DNA of 64,000 bases from contig NC_092087.1 of NCBI RefSeq assembly GCF_045679555.1, positions 21,319,925 through 21,383,924 on the forward strand, given 5' to 3'. Below, piece after piece: positions 36,689 through 46,094 of this stretch. Source of the stretch: Salvelinus alpinus (taxonomy: Eukaryota; Chordata; Actinopteri; Salmoniformes; Salmonidae). Below the pieces are notes generated by a model, which worked only from the letters and a program-made list of their open reading frames with translations, ran no database searches and was not told the DNA's origin. A program made the translations under genes and the position numbers. Each line of letters opens with the position of its first letter. The first letter of the stretch is position 1.

Positions 36689-39165
36689 GAATCACCCACC
36701 AACAAAATGTGACCAAGCGGTATGGGAATGCTCGACGGAGCAACAAGGACTTTTGGACTTGGGAGGAGATCCTGTCTGGTAGAGGACCCTGGGCGCAAAC
36801 TGGAGAATATCGCTGCTCTCGTGAGAAGAGTGAGGCAGCCACAGCCCAGGAGCGGTGGTTTAAGGAGGCAGCTAGGAGACGTGGATGGAAGCCGGAGATT
36901 CAAGCTCGAAACCGGAATTATGAGGGGACACGTCTTGCACGGAAGCCCGAAAAGCCCGTGAGTAACTCCCAAAAATTTCTTGGGGGGGGGCTAAAGGGTA
37001 GTGGGCCAAGGGCAGGTAGGAGACCTGCGCCCACTTCCCAGGCTAACCGTGGAGAGCGGGAGTACGGGCAGACACCGTGTTACGCAGTAGAGCGCACGGT
37101 GTCTCCTGTACGTGTGCATAGCCCAGTGCGGGTTATTCCACCTCCCCGCACTGGTAGGGCTAGATTGGGCATTGAGCCAAATGTCATGAAGCCGGCCCTA
37201 CATATCTGGCCACCAGTACGTCTTCTTGGGCCGGCTTACATGGCACCAGCCTTACGCATGGTGTCCCCGGTTCGCCTACATAGACCGGTGCGGGTTATTC
37301 CACCTCCCCGCACTGGTCGGGCGACGGGGAGCATTCAACCAGGTAAGGTTGGGCAGGCTCGGTGCTCAAGAGAGCCAGTACGCCTGCACGGTCCGGTATT
37401 TCCGGTGCCACCTCCCCGCCCCAGCCTAGTACCTACAGTGCCTACATTACGCACTAGGCTACCAGTGCATTTCCAGAGCCCTGTTCCTCCTCCACGCACT
37501 CTCCCTATAGTGCGTGTATCCAGTTCAGTGCCTCCAGTTCCGGCCCCACGCACTAAGCCACCTGTGCGTCTCCTAAGTCCTGTACACACTGTCACTTCTC
37601 CCCGTACTAGTCCTGAGGTGCGTGCCCTCAGCCAGGTGCCACCAGTGCCGGTACCACGCACCAGGTATAGAGTACGCTTTGAGAGTTCAGTGTGCCCTGT
37701 CCCTGCTCCACGCACTAGTAGGAAGGTGCTTATCATTAGCCCGGTGCCTCCAGTTCCGGCACCACGCACCAGGTCTACAGTGCGCCGTATCCGGCCAGAG
37801 CCATCCGTCTCCCCAGCGCCATCTGAGCCATCCGTCTCCCCAGCGCCATCTGAGCCATCCGTCTCCCCAGCGCCATCTGAGCCATCCGTCTCCCCAGCGC
37901 CATCTGAGCCATCCGTCTCCCCAGCGCCATCTGAGCCATCCGTCTCCCCAGCGCCGTCTGAGCCATCCGTCTGCCAGGAGCCTGCAAAGCCGCCCGTCTG
38001 CCATGAGCCTGCAAAGCCGCCCGTCTGCCATGAGCCTACAGAGCCGTCAGCCAGACAGGAGCCGCTAGAGCCATCAGCCAGACAGGAGCCGCTAGAGCCG
38101 TCAGCCAGACAGGATCTGCCAGAGCCGCCAACCAGACAGGATCTGCCAGAGCCGCCAACCAGACAGGATCTGCCAGAGCCGCCAACCAGACAGGATCTGC
38201 CAGAGCCGCCAACCAGACAGGATCTGCCAGAGCCGCCAACCAGACAGGATCTGCCAGAGCCGCCAACCAGACAGGATCTGCCAGAGCCGCCAACCAGACA
38301 GGATCTGCCAGAGCCGCCAGCGAGCCATGAGCAGCCAGAGCCGTCAGAGCGCCATGAGCAGCCAGAGCCGTCAGAGCGCCATGAGCAGCCAGAGCCGTCA
38401 GAGCGCCATGAGCAGCCAGAGCCGTCAGAGCGCCATGAGCAGCCAGAGCCGTCAGAGCGCCATGAGCAGCCAGAGCCGTCAGAGCGCCATGAGCAGCCAG
38501 AGCCGTCAGAGCGCCATGAGCAGCCAGAGCCGTCAGAGCGCCATGAGCGTCGAGAGCCGTCAGCCTGCCATGAGCGTCGAGAGCCGTCAGCCTGCCATGA
38601 GCGTCGAGAGCCGTCAGCCTGCCATGAGCGTCGAGAGCCGTCAGCCTGCCATGAGCGTCGAGAGCCGTCAGCCTGCCATGAGCGTCGAGAGCCGTCAGCC
38701 TGCCATGAGCGTCGAGAGCCGTCAGCCTGCCATGAGCGTCGAGAGCCGTCAGCCTGCCATGAGCGTCGAGAGTCGTCAGTCAGCCATGAGCTGCCCTTCA
38801 GCCTGAAAAGGCTAGATACCCAGAACTGCCCATCAGTCCAGAGCTGTCTCTCTGTCCGGAGCTGCCTTTCAGTCCGGAGTTGCCCCTCTATCCTGATCTC
38901 CCTCTCTATCTTTATCTACTTCTATATTCTTATCTATCCCTCTGTCTTGATTTATCTCTCTGTCCCGGTGTTGTCCTTATTAGATATGTTGTTAAGGGGA
39001 TTTTGTGGGGGTCAAAAGAGGGTGGACATTCTTGGAGGGAGGAAGTTAGGATGGACTATGGTGGTATGGGGACAGCGTCCTGAGCCGGAACCACCACCGT
39101 GGTCAACTGCCCACCCGGACCCTCCCCTGGACTTTGTGCTTGTGCGCCCGGCGTGCGCATCTTGA
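36601..39165 (+). CDS. proline-rich repeat protein of the non-autonomous LTR element, function unknown
   Basis: An 854-codon open frame. I do not recognise the protein. The first ATG is inside the 5' LTR, one base after AATAAA. The first 29 or so codons are LTR-encoded (A-x-W-S then SSEDEE, acidic), and translation continues across the LTR boundary through the primer-binding site. Residues about 40-130 are a charged, Trp/Arg-rich globular-looking part (FWTWEEILSGRGPW, ERWFKEAARRRGWKPE). Then come repeated PVRV.PPPRT and PVPAPRT motifs (about 160-395), four successive blocks of 9-residue repeats (about 400-730), and a C-terminal region with a hydrophobic Ile/Leu/Tyr run (about 760-790) and an end rich in Pro (PEPEPPPWS). 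No zinc knuckle, protease or polymerase motif is present. It could be a structural Gag-like protein or an RNA carrier. A frame this long, with tandem arrays all keeping a multiple of 3, suggests it is translated. Confidence 0.7.
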   Translation: MAYFPQAAFWSEDPSLLTSSEDEESDSRYRITHQQNVTKRYGNARRSNKDFWTWEEILSGRGPWAQTGEYRCSREKSEAATAQERWFKEAARRRGWKPEIQARNRNYEGTRLARKPEKPVSNSQKFLGGGLKGSGPRAGRRPAPTSQANRGEREYGQTPCYAVERTVSPVRVHSPVRVIPPPRTGRARLGIEPNVMKPALHIWPPVRLLGPAYMAPALRMVSPVRLHRPVRVIPPPRTGRATGSIQPGKVGQARCSREPVRLHGPVFPVPPPRPSLVPTVPTLRTRLPVHFQSPVPPPRTLPIVRVSSSVPPVPAPRTKPPVRLLSPVHTVTSPRTSPEVRALSQVPPVPVPRTRYRVRFESSVCPVPAPRTSRKVLIISPVPPVPAPRTRSTVRRIRPEPSVSPAPSEPSVSPAPSEPSVSPAPSEPSVSPAPSEPSVSPAPSEPSVSPAPSEPSVCQEPAKPPVCHEPAKPPVCHEPTEPSARQEPLEPSARQEPLEPSARQDLPEPPTRQDLPEPPTRQDLPEPPTRQDLPEPPTRQDLPEPPTRQDLPEPPTRQDLPEPPTRQDLPEPPASHEQPEPSERHEQPEPSERHEQPEPSERHEQPEPSERHEQPEPSERHEQPEPSERHEQPEPSERHEQPEPSERHERREPSACHERREPSACHERREPSACHERREPSACHERREPSACHERREPSACHERREPSACHERREPSACHERRESSVSHELPFSLKRLDTQNCPSVQSCLSVRSCLSVRSCPSILISLSIFIYFYILIYPSVLIYLSVPVLSLLDMLLRGFCGGQKRVDILGGRKLGWTMVVWGQRPEPEPPPWSTAHPDPPLDFVLVRPACAS
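36690..36699 (+). other. self-complementary primer-binding site inside the coding frame
   Basis: AATCACCCAC starts two bases after the LTR end and pairs over 10 nt with GTGGGTGATT at 36387-36396 in the LTR. No TGG-type tRNA-complementary site is present. It lies within the reading frame that starts at 36601. Confidence 0.6.
37796..38790 (+). repeat. coding minisatellite: four blocks of 27-bp units
   Basis: Successive homogeneous arrays with the same 27-bp (9-codon) unit length: SVSPAPSEP about 6 copies (37800-37965), a short transition, TRQDLPEPP about 7 copies (38105-38320), HEQPEPSER 8 copies (38331-38546), HERREPSAC about 8 copies (38547-38762). All keep the reading frame, and the antisense frames are also open as a by-product. 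Confidence 0.95.
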
Positions 39166-39176
39166 GGGGGGGGTAC

Positions 39177-39673
39177 TGTAACAGTCCTGACCTGTTTTAT
39201 GTTGTTTTTATGTGTTTATGGTCAGGGCATGTGTTTTGGGTGGGCAGTCTATGTTATTCGTTTCTATGTTGGTTTTGGTTTGCCTGGTATGGCTCTTGAT
39301 TAGAGGCAGGTGGTTTGCGTTTTCCTCTAATCAAGAGTCATATTTAGGTAGGGCATTCTCACTGTTTGTTTGTGGGTGATTGTCTCCTGTGTCTGTGTTA
39401 TGTCTTACACCATACGGGATTGTTTCGGTTGTTCGTTTCGTTTCGATGTAGTATGTTTCCTGTCCGTAAGTGTTACGTATTAGTTATGTAAGTTTATGTT
39501 CAGGTTTCGTATACGTCGTTTTGTTATTTTGTAAATTTGAAAGTGTTTGTGTTTTCGTGTTGCCATCGTCGTATTTATAATAAAGATGGCTTATTTCCCT
39601 CAAGCTGCATTTTGGTCTGAAGATCCTTCTCTTCTCACCTCGTCCGAGGATGAGGAGAGCGACAGCCGTTACA
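39177..39673 (+). repeat. 3' LTR (copy D') of the non-autonomous element
   Basis: 497 bp, identical to 36192-36688 by direct reading. The LTR-encoded leader recurs and runs out of the LTR into a stop just after the target duplication CAGTG. Confidence 0.95.
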
Positions 39674-39678
39674 CAGTG

Positions 39679-41494
39679 ATTTAGAGATATCAATGTTACT
39701 GTCAACAGAAATAAAACTAAGGTGAGCAAAACAGTTGCTGTAGGACTCCATGACAACCATAGAATCTCTCCAAGGTATCTATCATCATGTTCAGTTGATA
39801 ATGATGCTATAGATTACTTTACTCTGAGGATTGACTCCTTTGACATCCCACTGAGCATAGTCCAATATGTCTTTAAAACAATGTCAAGGTCAAACCCCGA
39901 CAAATGAGGCAATATATTTTTTGGTCTCTCCACAACTTAACAAGGTTTACTATATCCCATCTGTGACATGGATTTTGAACCATAGCAGGGTAAGTGGAAG
40001 TTGAAAATGATTCGATTGGATTCAGGAAGTTTCAGGGAGTGGAGACTCTTGAGCTTGGCTGGGCACGCTGGGCGTGCTCACGAATAGGATGGGAAAATAA
40101 TTATTCTTATTTAGTGTGACATAATAAAAAACTATTCAAGGTGTATTTTAGCATTTATTTAATATGTATTCTCTATCCTCATCATATGATTACTGAATGT
40201 ATATATTATATTGTATTTATATGTTCTATTGATTGTTTATTTTTGTTATTGTCTGAGCTGTAACGCCAATGCCTGTGTTTCTATTTTCTGCACTCACCCA
40301 GACCTATCTTCATCCTTCTAGCTTGGCACTCAACCACAGTACATGAAGGCCAAGGTCCATCCCTCTCCATTACTTCAATTTCAGCCAGATTAAGGGTTCA
40401 ATTATTTTCAAATCAGCAGAATTTGCTCTATTATGACCTCAACCTTTCTTCTCCATCTTTGTGAGAGACAAATCTGTGGAATGGCTCTCTCCTCTCCTCC
40501 TTCCCCTGGGCCTCCTCCCCCTGGGCAAGCAAGCAGGCAGTAGTAACCTGCAGTCAGAAGAGAAGAGAAGAAGAGAAGAGAGAAGAGAGGACAAGGGAGC
40601 TGAGTAATGGGTGAGAAGTCACTTTTGGGCTTTGCTGTGAAGAAATATCACCATGACACCTTCAGAGAGCCTCTCACCAGTGGCTTGTTCAGACTTGCAA
40701 CACCAGGCATGTGATTCCCTTGGTTCCCCCTGCATTAACATGAAAGACTCCTGTGTCCTCTATTCCACTACTGTATGAACATCTAGTCGGCTGTTTTGTT
40801 GCTGTTGTAATGTTCATCATCAGTTGTATTTAGTTGGGTAACAATTTAGTCATCAGACTTCACACGACTGTAATAGACAATTGAGTTTGTGCTCCAACAG
40901 TGATGGTTTAAAAACACTGAAAACCTTTGGGGGGAGGATGACCACCCCTGACTCTACCTAATTGCTTTGTGAAATGTTGTCATGTGAGAAAATCATGCTG
41001 CTGTTGCTGTTGCCTAGCAGCAGAGGAAGTCTTCTGACAAGTCTCTGAGGATGCCTGCTCCAGGGTGTGAAAATTCAAGCTGAAGCCATTCTACACACAG
41101 ACCTACATACAACCTTCATGTCAATTCACTGGAGAGGCAGGAAAAGTTTGTCAATGTGTCATGGTACATTATCTCCATGTCTGGTAATGTGTTTAATTAT
41201 TCTATATTTGTTTCTTTGTTTGTTTCTATGTATTCTTTCTTTCTTTTTTGCGTTTCACTATTCCTCCTTGTTTGGCAACCTCTGTTGTTTCCAGAAGCAG
41301 TGCCTCTCTTTGTTTCATTGGCAGTGGGTCCGTGGCCTTTTATGCACTGGGAGAACCGTGATGGGAGGCCCCTTTGAGAAGCACAGGGAAATGGCAGAGG
41401 TAGAGTCCTAGTAATCAAGCCCATTCAGGCTAACAAAGGGAAACAGGGGTAGCCTTTGAATTTATTTATTTTTTGTTCTCCAAAGTCAAACAAG
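39679..41494. other. no gene recognised
   Basis: About 1.8 kb. A purine-rich AGAGAAG tract lies at about 40557-40600. Nothing else supported. Confidence 0.4.
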
Positions 41495-42910
41495 ACAGTG
41501 AGCAGCATGCCACAGCAACTTTCCTCACAAGCTGAGAGCAGCATCACTGGCAATTTGAAGCCAAGTCAATCAACAGAGAAGCAGTGGACATGGTCTATCA
41601 TGGTTTTGATCCATTGGCTGTCCAACCACTTGCTTTTGCCTATAGAGCTCCATTTTTATGGAATGGTCTGCCTACCCATGTGAGAGACGCAGACTCGGTC
41701 TCAACCTTTAAGTCTTTACTGAAGACTCATCTCTTCAGTGGGTCATATGATTGAGTGTAGTCTGGCCCAGGAGTGTGAAGGTGAATGGAAAGGCTCTGGA
41801 GCAACGAACCGCCCTTGCTGTCTCTGCCTGGCTGGTTCCCCTCTCTCCACTGGGATTCTCTGCCTCTAACCCTATTACAGGGGCTGAGTCACTGGCTTAC
41901 TGGTGCTCTTTCATGCCATCCCTTGGAGGGGTGCGTCACTTGAGTGGGTTGAGTCACTGACGTGATCTTCCTTTCTGGGTTGGCGCCCCCCCTTGGGTTG
42001 TGCCGTGGCGGAGATCTTTGTGGGCTATACTCGGCCTTGTCTCAGGATGGTAAGTTGGTGGTTGAAGATATCCCTCTAGTGGTGTGGGGGCTGTGCTTTG
42101 GCAAAGTGGGTGGGGTTATATCCTTCCTGTTTGGCCCTGTCCGGGGGTATCATCGGATGGGGCCACAGTGTCTCCTGACCCCTCCTGTCTCAGCCTCCAG
42201 TATTTATGCTGCAGTAGTTTATGTGTCGGGGGGCTAGGGTCAGTTTGTTATATCTGGAGTACTTCTCCTGTCTTATCCGGTGTCCTGTGTGAATTTAAGT
42301 ATGCTCTCTCTAATTCTCTCTTTCTCTCTTTCTTTCTCTCTCTCGGAGCACCTGAGCCCTAGGACCATGCCTCAGGACTACCTGGCATGATGACTCCTTG
42401 CTGTCCCCAGTCCACCTGGCCATGCTGCTGCTCCAGTTTCAACTGTTCTGCCTGCGGCTATGGAACCCTGACCTGTTCACCGGACGTGCTACCTGTCCCA
42501 GACCTGCTGTTTTCAACTCTCTAGAGACAGCAGGAGCGGTAGAGATACTCTTAATGATCGGCTATGAAAAGCCAACTGACATTTACTCCTGAGGTGCTGA
42601 CTTGCTGCACCCTCGACAACTACTGTGATTATTATTATTTGACCATGCTGGTCATTTATGAACATTTGAACATCTTGGCCATGTTCTGTTATAATCTCCA
42701 CCCGGCACAGCCAGAAGACGACTGGCCACCCCTCATAGCCTGGTTCCTCTCTAGGTTTCTTCCTAGGTTTTGGCCTTTCTAGGGAGTTTTTCCTAGCCAC
42801 CGTGCTTCTACACCTGCATTGCTTGCTGTTTGGGGTTTTAGGCTGGGTTTCTGTACAGCACTTTGAGATATCAGCTGATGTAAGAAGGGCTATATAAATA
42901 CATTTGATTA
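41495..42910 (+). mobile_element. L2-like LINE, 3' part
   Basis: Begins in a C-terminal reverse transcriptase remnant: LWNGLPTHVRDADSVSTFKS is read at about 41655-41715 and is followed by a stop near 41755. This is followed by a long 3'UTR with a CT-rich tract (42304-42345) and the typical end TGTAAGAAGGGCTATATAAA...ATTTGATTA. It is 5' truncated, as is usual for LINEs. Confidence 0.8.
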
Positions 42911-43012
42911 GAATTTGATTTGTATTATGCCCTTCAAAGCCCAGGTCTTCTGTGATGTTGTCTTCTCATTAAACACAAAATAGTTCATTAAAGATTTATT
43001 TTTATTTTTTAT

Positions 43013-43336
43013 TTTTAGTCATTTAGCAGACGCTCTTATCCAGAGCGACTTACAGTAGAGTGCATACATTTTATTAAAAAAAAATATTTTATTTTTATTT
43101 TTTACATACTGAGACAAGGATATCCCTACCGGCCAAACCCTCCCTACCGGCCAAACCCTCCCTAACCCGGACGACGCTATGCCAATTGTGCGTCGCCCCA
43201 CGGATCTCCCGGTTGCGGCCGGCTGCGACAGAGCCTGGGCGCGAACCCAGCCCAGCCTGGGCGCAAACCCAGAGACTCTGGTGGCGCAGCTAGCACTGCG
43301 ATGCAGTGCCCTAGACCACTGCGCCACCTGGGAGAC
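43013..43336 (-). mobile_element. tRNA-derived salmonid SINE with V-SINE-like 3' part
   Basis: On the minus strand: tRNA-like head (CCCAGGTGGCGCAGTGGTCT...), GCACAATTGGCATAGCGTCG, GGTTTGGCCGGTAGGGA in two tandem copies, GATATCCTTGTCTCAGTATG, and at the 3' end TGTAAGTCGCTCTGGATAAG followed by AGCGTCTGCTAAATGAC. An internal partial duplication (CTGGGCGC.AACCCAG twice) is present near 43235-43272. Confidence 0.8.
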
Positions 43337-44689
43337 GTGGCGCAGTCTCCCAACAAGCTCTGTCAACAAGAGAACAGGAGGTAAGGAATGTGCTTCATCC
43401 TATTGTCAAACACTATTGTGAGAGCCAGACATTGTCAAGTCATTTTAATGACATAGAGACCCTTATTAAGAAAAACAAGCTGGTACTTCTGGTACACTAG
43501 CACCAATTTTCAAAATGGAAGTCCACTCAAAACACATTCCCTCTTTCTCAGTGCACATTATCTCCCTCTATTTTATTGGATAGCAAACTCCCATTGGTAA
43601 ATGTAATGTATTTGTGTGGACTGAGTTTGCAGCACTCGGGGAATCCAGAGAGATAAACTTCAAGCTGTGCGGGTAGAATGTTATACAGTCTAGCTAAACA
43701 CTATTTCAACCTGTACTGTTTGCTTATTTTTCTGCAGACAGGGAGGCAGGAGCACACAGTAAGAGGACAAACAAGCTGATGGGAGTTTGAAAAAGTTCAT
43801 ATTTTCTAGAGATTGGAGGACATAAGAAAAAAAATATATATTGCATTTGCTGACTGTACAGACCTGGGCTCATCGATCATCGTCATGACAGCCATCAATA
43901 ATCTTAAACGCTCTGTCCATATCTAAAGTCAGTTTCCCTAAAGATTCATCTTGTTGGTGAGCATATTTAATGACTTTAATGCCCCAACGGCAATCATTTG
44001 CTTTACGTTATATTTCATTCCCAGGAGAAATTCAGTAAAACTCCAAATCACAAATGGAGTTTTTTCACAAGGACATTGTAAACGAGAGAGGATAGCGGGA
44101 GTATTCTCAGAGGAAGAGGACAAACGGTCAGTTGTGTGTGCAGCTGAGATGCCAGCCAGCAATGTGGCAATGTGACCTCTCTCCATCTGCTTCCTTCAGC
44201 CACTTGAGTCCAAACCTATGCATTTATTATGTATGACAACATGAAAACAACATAATGCCATGGTACGGATAGAGCTGAAAACTGCCGAAATGACTCCCCT
44301 GAAAATAAACGACGTTCTAACAAAAGAAATCGAACAAGAAATATGAAATGCGCATCCTGTCCAACATCTATGCCTTTGTACAAAAAGCGAACTTAAAGGA
44401 AATCCTGATGACCGCATTGTTTGTTTTAAGGCCAGGCAGTATCTCTCCTAGCAATATCACACCATATTGGACAGGATAGTGACTGAGGAAGGAGGTAAAC
44501 AGAAGCCTGGAATCACGACTTTCCTTCTTAATTTCCTATCCCCTCCCCATGGGTCTGAGGAACAGATGGAGTGCGGTGCTTCCAAAGCCCCATCATTACA
44601 GGATGGATGATGTCACTCACTGGCAGGACGGCAGGGTTGCTTCCAATGTTGTTCATTTGGTGTGTCATTATCTCCAAGGTAACACTGGT
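43337..44689. other. no gene recognised
   Basis: No coding or repeat structure supported over about 1.35 kb. Confidence 0.4.
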
Positions 44690-45217
44690 CAACCTGTTGC
44701 ATTCTGACCGGTTGCATCACTGCCTGGTATGGCAACTGCTCGGCATCCGACCGTAAGACGCTACAGAGGCGCTGTAAATGTTTATCAGCACAGCATTATG
44801 ACAGCATTTTCGAAACTGCAGAGGGGGTTCTTGCTATTATTTTGTAGGTTTCCTAAAAAAAAAAAGAAGACAAATAACAGAAAATATAACCCCCAAAAAA
44901 TAATATCCTGTACATTGACCCTTGTCATGTATCGGTGCAAGCACTATTGCAATTATTGGGAAAATAACTGATCCGATTGGTCAAAAGGCCCAAAAGGGTG
45001 GGGAAGTTGGCTCCACAGTGTATATTATATTTCAGAAATGTTCACAAGTTGTTCACTGTTTTCACAAGAGACAGGCTGACACACATTTTCTGTTTTGACT
45101 GAGTGCATACAGTCCAGTACATCACTGGAGCCAAACTTCCTGACATCCAGGACCTATATACTAGGTGGTGTCATGTGACATGTTGGCGCATGTGACAAAT
45201 AAAATTGATTTGATTTG
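44690..45217 (+). mobile_element. LINE fragment with TTTGAT tail
   Basis: The left end translates to TGCITAWYGNCSASDRKTLQ (frame broken), the same protein family as the minus-strand frame at 63316. The right end ACAAATAAAATTGATTTGATTTGA is the 3' tail. The middle holds unrelated sequence or deletions. Confidence 0.65.
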
Positions 45218-45524
45218 AGAAGAAGGGAAGGTCCTTGCTCCTCATTCACTCATGTGTCAGATTGTCCCCCTCCAGCTGGGTTCAAACTCATTTGTTTGTG
45301 CTCATGTGATGTGGGAACCACAGGACACTTTTCCCTCCTATGGCCATGTTTTATTAGCTCTATAACAATGGCCTACCGTGATTCATTACGTGATGACTGT
45401 ACCTGGGTCTCTTTGTCAAGTCTCATAGCGCCACATACCGCAAAAATGGCAGAAATGCGATAGTGAGATTGTGCTCGATGGCCGCTAGGCGGCGACATTG
45501 TAAAACATTCACACTAGACTTTCC

Positions 45525-45619
45525 GGAAGCGTCTCTTCTTGAGTGTTGTAGTGCCTTTTCTCTGTTGACATGTTTCTCTAGCTAGCTAACTTTGAGAGCT
45601 GAACATTTAGCGAGAAAAT
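45525..45619 (+). promoter_or_regulatory. setmar: setmar promoter region with ETS-type site
   Basis: TTTCCGGAAGCG at about 45530-45541, some 80-90 bp before the start codon, matches an ETS/GABP site, typical of TATA-less housekeeping promoters. No TATA box is seen. The transcription start cannot be placed exactly. Confidence 0.45.
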
Positions 45620-45724
45620 ATGAGTATAATAAAGGTTTTTGATCAGTATTTGTGCAAGGGTCTCGAAAAAGTTCCAGTTTTACGAGAGGGCAATGTCAGC
45701 AAAGAAGAATATTCTGAATTTCAG
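45620..45724 (+). CDS. setmar: setmar exon 1 (histone-lysine N-methyltransferase, N-terminus)
   Basis: ATG at 45620, then 35 codons ending EYSEFQ, followed directly by a good donor, CAG|GTAAAA, at 45724/45725. The exon ends in phase 0. Exon 2 opens in the same phase with YSPENIQGPG, which aligns with the start of the conserved part of vertebrate SETMAR. Too short to be found by an open-frame scan. An alternative upstream start is not evident. Confidence 0.75.
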
Positions 45725-46094
45725 GTAAAATGCTTTATTGTAGCTAGTTGTAGCTGACTGGTTAGCCCATGCCAATACAAATAGCCAGCAATCTAACTTA
45801 GAAATTGTCAGGCACCATTATTCCACGTGTGTAATTGTTTATATGGATAAACCATAGTTACTTTGCCTATGCTACACTGTGATAATGAAACTATTGCAAC
45901 TTCTTGCATTGGTGCTTGTAAACAATTCTTTGATGAGAACCAGGTTGAAGTCAATGAAGAAGCAGTTTTCTTTATATTCAGGGGGAAATAACAAAAGGTG
46001 CAACAACCTATTTCTTTGCAATAGGAACATTTAGAAATATCTTCTTCGAATTAGCAACATCATGTCTGGTCGAGGACCTAAAATTAGTAGCGGT

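Larger units (their letters stand above)
36192..39673 (+). mobile_element. complete, very young non-autonomous LTR retrotransposon
   Basis: 3482 bp, flanked by perfect 5-bp target duplications CAGTG at 36187-36191 and 39674-39678. The two 497-bp LTRs (36192-36688 and 39177-39673) read identical base for base, so insertion is very recent. A primer-binding site complementary to its own RNA 5' end follows the 5' LTR, and a polypurine tract GAGGGGGGGG precedes the 3' LTR. The only open frame is an 854-codon proline-rich protein. There is no protease, reverse transcriptase, RNase H or integrase, so movement needs enzymes from another element. LTRs of the same family stand alone at 605, 1474 and 57972. 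Confidence 0.95.

Noticed and set aside
37687..38328. Antisense frames across the 27-bp coding repeats
   Set aside because: Shadow frames of the plus-strand arrays. They have no independent start signals or known motifs.
36192..39673. Fusion of the 854-codon ORF with a host gene
   Set aside because: The ORF lies wholly between LTRs with perfect target duplications and its start is LTR-encoded, so it belongs to the element.
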